DNA from: Euleptes europaea
Lineage: Eukaryota; Chordata; Lepidosauria; Squamata; Sphaerodactylidae
Direction of reading: 5' to 3'
NCBI RefSeq assembly: GCF_029931775.1
Contig: NC_079321.1
Span: 69,823,524-69,887,523, forward strand
Length of the DNA stretch: 64,000 nt
Below the pieces are notes generated by a model. It did not search any database. It was not told the DNA's origin and saw only the letters and a list, made by a program, of their open reading frames with translations. Positions 1 through 12,200 of the stretch are shown one piece after another; position 1 is the stretch's first letter; every line of letters begins with the position of its first letter. A program made the translations under genes and the position numbers.

Positions 1-130
1 TTACATTCAAATAAGGCAAATACCTTCATGGTAATTTGAGGTGCAATGGACCACAACAAGATTATCATCTTATGAACAGAAACAAAGGTTCGAATATAAT
101 CCATATGTTAACTAAGATCAGAAAACTTAC

Positions 131-296
131 ATGTCCCGGGGGTGCTTGCATTGGTCGCTTTAGGTCATTACGACCCCGGCATGCTCTGATCACGGTTTTG
201 TGCCGATGTAGATGGATTTCTGCTTCCAGCTGGTTCCAGAGTTTATCGTGAGCAGGCCCCTTCATATCTCTACCTAGCAACTGAATTTGCTGAACC
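131..296 (-). CDS. GOPC: GOPC coding exon 5 (residues 221-276)
   Basis: 166 nt from acceptor TTTCGTAG|GGTTC to donor GGACAT|GTAAGT. It encodes [20 protein letters not shown] through [16 protein letters not shown] to MQAPPGH, the linker between the coiled coils and the PDZ domain. It ends in phase 0; the next exon (starting DQDSL in mammals) lies left of the window. Confidence 0.96.
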
Positions 297-3200
297 CTAC
301 GAAATGAGAAAGGAATGTGATACATATTAAATGATATATTCAGCTGGTCTTCTCTAGGCTCTCAATCTCACTCGACTACATGATTCAACTAGCAAGCTAA
401 GCATTGGGGGGTACCTCCTATACTTTTTTTACACACATTTCCACAGAGACTCCCTTGCAAATCAATACGCACAACCTCTCCAATTCCCCAAATTCTCCAT
501 ACCATCCCCAACTCAAAGAAATAAGAACACTTCTCCTGTCATCACATTTATCTTAGAAACAACCTGAGGTGCGAGGAGGGAGACAAAATCCCTGGAGTCC
601 CTGGTCGCAGTTGAACAAGTCATGTGGTTTACTTTTTTCTGACGTTCGTGTTTGGTTTGGGAGATGGGGACTCAGACAGACTGGGGAAGGGAACCCAGAG
701 AGAATCTTTCTCTAGAGGCGCAGGGGAATCCTAGCAGCCCAGGACATACTTTTATGTCCTATAAAACAATTAAATCAAAATACAACAACTAACACTAAAT
801 TTCATTGTGAGTACTGAATTTTACAGACCTTCCAGCTAGCTCTTTATCTAAGTATTTGGCTGCTAGTCTCGCCCCATATACTTCAGCCTGGAGCACAGCT
901 ATGTGTCGACGAAGAGCCTCATTTTCCTTCCTAAGCAGCTTCACCTCAGCTTCCAGTTGAGCTTCTTTCACTTTTTCTTTCTTGTTGGCTTCAAGTTCTC
1001 TTTCCTATCAAATTAAAAAGCCCAGTTATTTTAGTCACAAGCTAAACAATCCGGTTATAAAGGATATGAACGCTGCAAGCATATCAACAAGTCTTCAGCG
1101 TCTCAGAAAAAGAAGCCACAGCACACAACAATTGTCTTGTCTCTATGGCACCAGGGGATCACATCCAAGAAAAAGTTTCATATTTATAAAAACAGCCTGG
1201 AAAATAAGAACAACCTTTACAAGCCCACAAATAAAGTTTTACTAGCCCAAGAATATTGCCACATCATGAAGCAGTCTGAATGACAATTCTGGAAAAAAAT
1301 CTCCCACCCTAAGTAAACTGCCAACTGCAAGCTGTGCAGAGACAGCAGAATTACGTGGAACGACACTCTGATCTCTTTTACCAGATAGGGTCACTGGAAC
1401 ATTGTACCCTCAGCCTCCAACAAAGAACACCATGTCAAGAAGCAGGCCTGCCTGGGCCCAGCCATCAGAAAAGAGGCAGCTGGAGGGAGCTTGTTTCGCC
1501 ACCCCTGCTAGAAAGAACACTTCTCTAGCTGCGAGTTCACCTGCTGCTGCAGAAGTGATGGGATAGACATTGTGGCCTCACCCATCCTTCCTGGGAGGAA
1601 CACCAGCAAGGGAAGATCGGCTGGCCCCCAACTGGATACAAATATTTATTTTGCTCAGATCTTCCTCTATGTTTTCCCTCCATTCCCTTCCCTGGTAGGG
1701 TTTATCATTCTAGTTTGTAAGCTTGAGGGCAGTGACCAGTGTGCTTTGACTGAAATGAGCTGCTTTGGAAGATAATTGCTGTCTGAAAAGCAAGATATAA
1801 CCTAATAAAAAGGTATAATCATGTGAACATATTCCAATGACCCAAGAGAACATTTAGGGTAATACACTATGGCATTAGTAGTTAAAACACAGGCAAAGAA
1901 AACAAAACTACAAAGGACTTAGTAAGCATCTAGATTACTAAAACTATTTGTATAAAAATAGTTATTATACAGAAAGATTTAAAATATACAGCTGATGTAT
2001 TTAGTTTGCAAATCAAAAACTCACTTATTGTTCCATTTTTAAAAAAATCATTTTTTATGGCCTGGATTCAAAGAAGAGTTTCTGCAAATGAAAGAATTTC
2101 TGTCCCTGGAGTGTGAATTTCTCACCTTGCCCCAGGGCATTTTGGGCTGCAGTGAGGGGAGAAAAGGGAAAGTTGCACTTCACTGGCAGAAATCCTCAAT
2201 TGGACCCAACTTCATGTTGTTCTCAATTCATAGGTAACTTAATACTTTGAAGGATATTTCAAACTCAATCTCCACTATGCAGAAAGCATTTTATATTTTA
2301 AAGATTTTGAAAAAAGTGTCTCTTGAATTTTGCCAAATGCAATCTTGAGAATACCTTCCTGGGAGTAAGACCCACTGAATAACCTGAGTAGGATTGTGAG
2401 TAGACCTGCTGGGTTTGTTCTCTATGATTCATCCTTGTTGGACTTTGATAAGTGGACAGATGTGCCACATCACAACACCTGGTTTTCAAAAGCAGTTTGC
2501 TTTGCAGTTTGGGGAACTGCTGGGTGAGAAGCCCAATTTCAAAGCCCAAGTGCACGACAGAGTTACCGGTATAAGCCTGGACTTGTGACCACTGTTGATT
2601 TTTAAAACAATCTGCCAAGTTTACCTTCAATTCCAATATGCATTTCAGAATTTTCTAATTAGCCACAGTAATCAACAGCAGCAATACAGACACGAAGAAG
2701 AATATCAGATCTAAAAGGAGCACTGAACACAGGTAACTTGGCTAATAAATGGGGAAAAGAGAAGAATCTAAGTAAGATCCCGTTGCACTAAATATTCAGA
2801 TCAATATGTGCAATTCTCTGCGCTAAACTACAGCACTGAACTCAAACAAGAAAGGCAGTCAGCAAACTTACCATATCCTCCACAGAAGGGACAGACTTAA
2901 GACAGGAGAAAAAAAGTTTCAAGATTAGAAATACTTGCAAAGATGGCAGGCTTAACAGAAAAAGGCCATATATTAGCTGAAAGGGCTTTTTCTATTCCAA
3001 GCATTTTTACTAAGCATGTGACAAAAATAAAAATACAGTCCTATACACACTTACCTGGGAGTAAGCCCAAGTAGAACAATTCAGACTGACATCTTAGCAA
3101 ACATGTATAACTGCATGGAGTACTTTAGAACAGACAATTTTCTGTAGCAAATGGGATCTTTTTCACATTTTGGATGGGGCAAATTCCACAAATAGATGGC

Positions 3201-6200
3201 AGTTACCTTTTAAGTTTTTTAAAAAAGGAGCTGAATTTCATGTAATTGTTGAAGCACATTTTTGTCCTATTTATACTCCAAGATAACTTCAAATATAGCT
3301 ACTGATAACCTATGTACCTAAGCCTGCATTATAACAAGCAAATCTCTAAAAGATCTTCTAATCTTAGTTTTTATATCCAGAATTACATAATTTAACCTTT
3401 GCTTGAATCAACACTATCTAGATTTAAATGGTATTTTTCATCTGAAAACACTTATGTGCTTTTAAGCTACAAATCATACTACACTAGCTCACTGAGAAAG
3501 CAGGGGAGATTGGAAAAAGAATCTATTTGGCCCAGGTCTCCCTCAGTCACCTATTAGCAATGTATAGTACTTTTTAAGTTATTATATTTTGCAGAAACTA
3601 TATACTTCCTTCAACACCCTCCGAAAAAGAAAAAGAGAGAGAGAGCATTTATAGTCAGATCCTGGCACAATGTAGCACTATATTTAAATGATTTAAAGCC
3701 TGTTGGTTAATTACTTATTTCAAATATGCAGCTGGGACCCAAACTGCTGCTTAGGCTTACCAAGGGGCTTGTACTAGCCAGCAGAAGTTTTTACTTTCTT
3801 TAAGTAGCTAATCCACATGCAAACTGTTTTTGAAGTTCACAATGTGGAATCCTGCTGTTTGAGAAAAGCCCCCTTTGTTTCACATATCTTATCTCCCTAT
3901 TCCTGGTTATAGACATTTTCACTGACAGGCATTGATCTTCTAAACAGTAAGCCTATCCAAGAAAGAAGTATCCACTTGGATCAGTACAGTATCCCAAAAC
4001 TTGCAGGATGAAGCCCTGAGTAAAATCTAATGAGTTAGTCTCAGAAGTTAACGTTATCTTCTTCATTAGATACAGTAAGTAGCACTAGGCAATCCGAAGA
4101 GAAAACAAGCAGAAGTATTCAAGTCAAGGATGGCAAAGAAAGACTTTCAGAAATAAAGTACAAATTCCAAAAATAGAATTGTCTCTAAAAATCCCTTCCT
4201 TGTATTTCTTATGACCTTGTGAAACAAAAGGGACCAAGTGCATTATAAAGAATTTTTAATTTTGCTTAAAAGCTGCGATTTCCTTCACATACCATATGCT
4301 AATCAGAATTCCTAATTTTACAAATCAACCTAATTTCTGGCATCCCAATTCTCTCAACTTTCCCAGTCACTATTTTCTTTTGACAATTTTTTTTAATAAC
4401 TATATATATTTTTGTCAGTAATCCTGAGCATCTTCAGTAGAATGAAAAAGAAGGATACAAATTCTATTCACAAACTAAATAGAGTAAGAACTAGGGTTGC
4501 CAACCTCCAGGTACTAGTTGGAGATCTCCTGCTTTTACAACTGATCTACAGCCGATAGAGATCTGTTCATCTAGAGAAAACGGCCACTTTGGCAACTGGA
4601 GTATAAGGCATTGAAGTCCCACCACAAACCCCACCCTCCTCAGGCTCAGCCCCCAAAATCTCCCACCAGTGGCGAAGAGGGGCCTGGCAACCCTAGTAAG
4701 AACTCTACTGTGTAAAATGCAACTGCTCTTTACTCAACCGGACTCACCAGTTTTGCCTTTATTGCTCCTGAGTCAACACTCTGACCAGTTTTGGCATGGA
4801 GCTGAAGCTGAATGGCATGGAGTTGTAGCAGTTGGTCATGCACCTCTTTTTCTAAAACTGCTTTTTCAGCACGCGTTTCTGTCAGCTCTGATTTCAGATC
4901 TACCAGCTGGGCCTGGAAGATAACATAGTTCAAAAATCAGTAAATTTAGTGATTCTTACAATGCTAAAACACAGGAAAAAAAAGAGTTGGTTTTTATACC
5001 CTACCTTTTATACTCTACCTTTAAGGAGTCTCAAAGCAGCTTACAATTGCCTCCCCCTCCCCACAGCCATGTGAGGTAGGTGGGGCTGAGTTCTGAGAGA
5101 ACTGTGACTAGTCCAAGGTTGCCCAGCAGGCTTCATGTGGAAGAGTGGGAAAACAAACCTGGTTCTCCAGATTAGAGTCCGCCACTCTTAACCACTACAC
5201 CACGCTGGCTCTCTCTCACACACACTGCAAACCTTCCTATACTTCAAAGGTGTCTAATATCATAGACTGACAATAATGTTTCCTATACAAAACTGCACAA
5301 AAACCCTGGTATTATATGATAATCCTCTTGAATAGCAGGAGGGATTCTTCCACAGGGAAGGTTCACAAAATCACTTTGTGAAAATTTTTTCACATGTGTA
5401 AACCCCCCTTTCCTCCTAGGAATCCATTCATGACAAACGGCCACATGAATCAGCCAACATTAGTGGTGAGCGACAGCGCATGTGCAATTAATTCTATATA
5501 TATTTTTTATCCATCTTGTATGTCTCGTATTGCCAATCCCACACTACAGAAAAGATACAAGTCTTCATACAGTCAAAATACTTTGTGATTTCTTCCTAAC
5601 TGATCAAGAATGAGCGCTCCTGCGTTTACACTTTCTACACTCAACAATTCCCACTCTATGATAGGTGATTATAAATTATCAAGGAGCAACGATGTGATAT
5701 AAATTGATTTCGAGACTGTGGAATAAACAGACTGAGTCCTTGCTAGACATGGAATGCTTGGAGTAACAGAAATACTGTTACTGGTGGGGGGGATGTTTGT
5801 GTTTAAGTTCCAAACACGGTTAGAAAATCATATTCTAACTGATGGAAAGGCAGAAGAGCAATTCTAAGACTCAGATTAGTTTCAACTTTATTATAACTTC
5901 TGGTTGATAATCTGCTTCACTAATGAAAGATCTTCAGCTGGGAATGCATCCTAGCTTCTTTCTGTACTGTTTTTGGGCAATCTAACAAATCACAAACATT
6001 TAACTAGCCTTTAGGGACGCAAGAATCATGCGTCTTAAAAACTTTAAGATGAGTCTTAAATCTCAATTCTGACTGATTAAATTTTCAGAAAAACATTTTA
6101 AAAATAACCAATTATACCATTTGTGACCCCAAAATTCTTAGGAATTTCTGCTTTGTATATGCTTTCTGGCACATAAAGATTATAATACCATGGTGACTTA

Positions 6201-9200
6201 CCCTATCCCTCACTATACTTAAGGAATAAGTGAAGGTATGTACTAACCTTTCCCTTATGTTTTTTATTTTACTCTAGGGGAAAAATAGATTAATCTCTAA
6301 GTACACTAGGATACAAAATGTGTACTTTATCAGCACAAGAGACAGAAGGCATACCACAGTCTCAAAAATGGAAAAGTGCTATAATTTATTATCACTGTTT
6401 CCTTTTGTGTTGATTACTCTGCTGCAGCTGCAAGAGTTTGGAAGAGACACTCCTCCAACTGCAAACAAGAATGACCGAGCAAATCTTGCTGTTATAATTG
6501 TCATCTTGGACAAACATACTGATGAAGGTATGCTTAACTGTCAGGAAGTCAAATGTTAAGAAACTGACTTGTAAGTAAAGCAGTCTTGCTTCTAAAAACA
6601 TGACCATTTTATATTCATTACAGAAATCATAGTGGGAAAGATAATGCTGCCATATGGCTTGGCAAGGAACATTTGGGTAGAGCATTCAGAAAGCAATCCC
6701 ATTCTGGAAATTAGATTTAGCCAATATCTAGCTACTATGAAAAATTGTTGGAATTTATTTTAAGCTTTACTGCTCATTAGAACTGATCTTCGCCCATATT
6801 GCTGAAGGCCTGCTTTCATGTACAATAAAGTCACTTTTTAAAAATCGCTGTACCATGCAATAAAATGTGGATGAACACAGAAACCTGTGTGCTTCCAGCT
6901 GATGGTGCTCAGTCATTATGACCACAGCTGCGCAACAGCTGTTTCAGGTCTACTTCAGAACTATGTCAGATATCACCCAGTCATCAGGGGCCCTAGAACA
7001 ACTGGATCTAGAATTTGAAACTAATGCAACAGAAGCTATCTAAATAACAGCATTTTGAGGAGAAAGGGAGGGGGAAACTACTGTACCCGTTTCCGAAGTG
7101 TTCCGACCGGGATTGAGCAATGGCGAGCCGCCAACGGTCGGAGCAGCCAACTGGCCGCTTGTGAGAGGAGTAACAGCCGCAGCTTTCCTCTGACCGCCTT
7201 TCTTTGAAGCTTCGGCAGTGGCTGAGAAGCAGGCAGCGGCAACAAGATGCTTTGCCGTCTTTAGATGAGTCGAGGCGACTCTTTTTCTCTTGCCGCTTCC
7301 TCCTTTTTTATTTTTGCCTTTGGAGTCACCATCGTGACTGTGGGAAGGCAGATCTTGGGCCGATGGCATCGCCACTAGGAGGCCCGGGTCCAGATCGCCC
7401 TGGGAAATATAAGTATCGTCCTGACGATCCGCCATCTTTTTGGCGGGAACTACTCTAAACTGTCCTGTTCTGCCTCTAAGACAGAGAAGGGGAAAGAATA
7501 GAGTAAGAAGGAGTAAATCTTTTTTTTTAAACTATAGAATAAGAATAAGAATAGGAATAGAATAAGAATAGGATAAGGAATAGAAGTATTTCTATAGGTC
7601 TAGACAGAGAGCTGTGGGTACACTGCTCTCCCGTTGTGAGGCTGGAACAAAGACAGAAGAAGGGGCGTTTCCCACAGAAGACAGAAGTTCAAATTTGGTT
7701 CCTGCCTCCCGGGTCAACAGGAAAAGGAAACACCCACTCTTAAGATGCCCTCCTCTCCCAGAGCGAGAATTAAGAAGAATCATGAGTCATGTTCCAGAAT
7801 ATCTCTGTTTGCAGACAATGATCAGCCCTGCTGAGCCTAGCTGCTGCTCCACATGAACTGAAAACGCATCCAATCCTAACCTGGGACTGTATGCTGCGGA
7901 AAAGACAAAGGTGTCTTTCCTACCACTGTGGATGTTTTCAGCTGGAGTCCTCAGACTTAAAAAATCACTGTACAAATTACTGCATTGTAACCAGTACTGC
8001 ATTTGGAAACAAGTGTGCAGCTGACACTCATTTGTAGCAAGAAATACAAACATCTTTCTTCAAAGAGGTTAACCACTGTCTAACATTACATCTCTCCAGC
8101 CCTATCTGATTGTGTGTCTCCTCTAGGTCTGGAAAAAATACTGTGGTGAAACATGAAGACTTTATCTGGAGAAATAAAAGTCTACTAGCATTCCTATTGG
8201 AGACTGGCCTGTTCTGGATGAACTTTTTCATACCCTAGTAAAATTCTAGAATACTGTTGTTAAAACTTCAGAGTACCAATAACAGACACAGAATCACTCT
8301 GTAACTGTTACTGACTGATCTTCATCAATTTGGTTCCTTCCTTCCAACATGCACATACCCATGCCTGCTACTACTTATTACCACTGCATGCTTATTGTTT
8401 TTTGCTTGGCATTTGTTTCTGCTGTTTTGTCCATAATTATACTTGCATTTTGGACTTGATAGCATCATATTGTAAAGTTACAGAATGATTTATTTCTTGT
8501 TTTCAGTGCTGAAACTTAATAAAGTTGTATTTGATCTTATCATCATTCTGTTTTCTGCCCTGACAAAATATAATACTTTTGCCATATACAGTAACACAGG
8601 CCACAGGCTACACTATCAGAGTCATTACTGCAAAAGTATTTGTAAGTATACAAAGCATGTATGCCAATAAAAAGTGGCAAATAAAACAATATTGTATCAT
8701 TAATTATTCCTTAGGAATTTAACATTCTACTTTTTTAACAAGCCTACCCACCTTGCCTCTTCTGGTTTGATTAGTGCCTCTGGATCTGATAGTGTATAAC
8801 TATGCATTTTTACTAGAGATATCATGGTAAATTATTATGTATTATGTCATTATTATTTTAAACTGACTTTCTATTATGGTTGTTATTATACTGGATGTGA
8901 GCCACCCTGAGCCTGACCCTGGTCAGGGAGGGAAATAAATTTAATAAATAACAACAGGTGATCAATTACTGACAACTTAAACCAAAACTCACACTACAAA
9001 CAAGTCCCAGGGTTCCTCTAACATTACTGTTCCAAAACAGGGTTGGTATTTTAAGGGAGCCTTAAGCGCATGGAAACTTACTACTTGTGCAGCATGATCC
9101 TATTAATGCTCACTCATAATTCTTACTAAATTAACTGGAGCTTACTCTAAAGAATGCACACCACTCAGTATTCTTATTACTTAGAAAGCCATACTAGCAA

Positions 9201-12200
9201 ATTAAGTTGTAAAGTATAAGAAATACACAGAAATTTAGTAGTGTGTATATATTGACTGTAAGAGCCCCGTGGCGCAGAGTGGTAAGCTGCAATACTGCAG
9301 TCCAAGCTCTGCTCACGACCTGAGTTCGATCCCAATGGAAGTTGGTTTCAGGTAGCCGGCTCAAGGTTGACTCAGCCTTCCATCCTTCTGAGGTCGGTAA
9401 AATGAGTACCCAGCTTGCTGGGGGCAAAGGGAAGATGACTGGGGACGGCAATGGCAAACCACCCCGTAAACAAAGTCTGCCTAGTAAACGTCGGGATGTG
9501 ACGTCACCCCATGGGTCAGGAATGACCCGGTGCTTGCACAGGGGACTACCTTTACCTTTATATACCGACTGCCCTAAACTGAATAGCCCCAGGCTAGCCT
9601 GATCTTGTCAGATCTCAGAAGCTAAGCAGGGTCAGCCCTGGTTAGTATTTGGATGGGAGACCTCCAAGGAAGTCCAGGGTCACTACACAGAGGCAGGCAA
9701 TGGCAAACCACCTCTGAATGTCTCTTGCCTTGGACACCCCACGGGATCACCATAAGTCAGCTGTGACCTGACGTCACTATATATTTAGTTGGTGCTGTCA
9801 ATTCATATACACACACATATACATATATTTGGTGCCATCAAGTCACAGCTGACTGATATATATATTCATTCACTAGCATATACAGAATGTTGAACTGAGT
9901 CTAAATACACAGAACTCAAGTAGAACAGAATATTTACAACATGCAGCGCTATCCAAAGGTATTTTTGACAACTATATTACCATATTTCATAATCACATAA
10001 GTTTGATTGACTGGAGTTAATTAGACAATTTTTAAAATTCCATTTTTAATTTTTTTAATTCCCCTCCATTGGGGAGAGGCTGTGGCTCAGTGGTAGAGCA
10101 TCTGTTCAGCATGCATAAGGTCCCAGGGGTTCAATCCCTGGCATCTCCAGTTAAAGGGTCTAAGCAAGTAGGTGATGTGAGCAACCTCTTCCTCAGACCC
10201 TGGAGAGCAGCTGCTGGTCTGCACAGACAATACTGACTTTGATGGACTAAGGGTCTGATTCAGTATAAGGCAGCTTCATGTGTTCATCTTCCTGTTTTTA
10301 TTCTTGATGCTACTCCATACTGTATATTCCTCATGTATCCTGTATCGCCTATTTTTGTAGTGTATGCATCCACTGAGATTTAAGTATCTCTGTTCCTGTT
10401 TGATGAGCGCACAGATTTTACTTCATACTGAAAAAGACGATGTAGTAATCTCGTACTCCAATGTGTATGTATCAAGAATGGCAGAAGGTGAATTTGTAAG
10501 AGAACCCCTAGTCATTTCTGTTGGTGAAGATATAAATAGGTATTCAGTTTCCAAATGTTCAAGTTCAGCGTTGGGGATGAAGGGGTTTCCAGATCTAAAG
10601 GTTTAAGACCAATGGGGTCATGAGCATGACATGTGCATACACAGAAGTTATCGTTGTCAGAAACGTTTACCAGTCATACCCTAAATTGTAAACCACTTGG
10701 CCCACACCTGTAGCAGGCTCAGTTTTTAGTCACTTTTAATTTTCTCAACTCAAATTCTTCTCAAGGGGTTTCTTTCCCATTCACTTCTCAAAATGTCATA
10801 ATACTGACTTGCTTGATAAAATTTACAAAGTGAATATTTACCAAGTCACTTCCAATTTTCTTCAGATGCATAAAACAGATCTGTACTACGCCATAGCAAG
10901 TATATTTATTTTCTCTACTGTAACTGTTTTGTACATCGTTAGGCTCATTATTATAAATGCAAATATTTGGGGCAGGAATTTATCCTTGAATATATTGTTT
11001 AACAAAACCTCACGTATCTGTGACAGCTCGTATCAAGCTACAGTTCTCTAGTAATAGTTCAAGCTAATTCAAAGTGTGGTGTTGTGGGGGGGGAAGGGGG
11101 GGGGAGAGTAACTGCGTATTTAAATTAGGTCACTACCAGTAACCTGCTTTTCAAAAAAATGAACCATGTTCCATAAATAGGAACATTCTGCTTCAAGCAT
11201 TTCAGCTTTAATCAAATTAATAATTATCCTAGTTTGTCTCTCTTCTATATGAACCTTGTCTACAAAATAATCCACTACTTGCATTACCTCTCTAATGATA
11301 TTTGTACAAGTGAGAAGTGTCTTATAACCCCTCAGAGTAATTTCTGTACACAATGCACTTTTACATTCTTAGCATCCTCCCATACTTATGTATGTGCTTC
11401 AAAGCTTAGTACGGATTCACAAAGGTGTGAAAATATGTTTTAATGTCAAACAACTACATTCGTTACAAAACTCTTCCCTTGTGGTTTCAGCTAATGATGC
11501 ATGGAAGCAAATTGTAATTTGATAAGAATGCACTTAAGGTCACATCTTCATTTAACCACTTCCACTCAAATTACTCCTCATGCTTCCTCCCAGGGCCAGC
11601 TCAAGACACTGCAGCATGAGACAGAAAATTAAATGGCACTCTCATGCTCTGTAGTAAAATAAAAATTAAAAGTTGAATTTGCCTCCCTTTAACAGTGCCC
11701 AGCTGTGTCTTAGGAAGTGACAGCTTCACAGTAAAGCTAGCCGCATTTCCCACAAAGCTGGAACACCTTTAAAAAACCTAGAGGGCTGTGATGATGGTTG
11801 TTTAAATTTCAAATGACTGTGAGAGAAGCCTGTCATTTAAGAGTTTACTCAGAAGACTCTAACTGTGCAATCCAGAAGGTGGGGGAGTGGAGTGGCATAG
11901 GAGCTGGCATGACCCTTGCACCAGCGTCCATGCCACTTGCACAGTTCAAATTGCCATGGACACTGGCGCAGTGCCACTTATGCTGGTTCTGTGGAGCGAT
12001 GCAGCAGCATGAGGCTCGGGCACCAGTACTGCCTCCCCCGCAGCATTTTTCTGGCGCAGATACCTGCACAGGGGTACGGGGGGGCATTCCTGGAGGGGAG
12101 CTAACATTAGCTCACAAAGCCCTTTCAACCGAGGAAAGCGGCATTTTGCAGGTGTAACTCGATGCCTGCAAAATAGCTGGTGTAGCCCCATGAAACTCAA

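Noticed and set aside
9258-9300. tRNA gene candidate (A/B-box head)
   Set aside because: The sequence continues as a known SINE and a second near-identical copy exists at 57169; it is a SINE promoter, not a tRNA gene. The same applies to 10070, 30043 and 56738.
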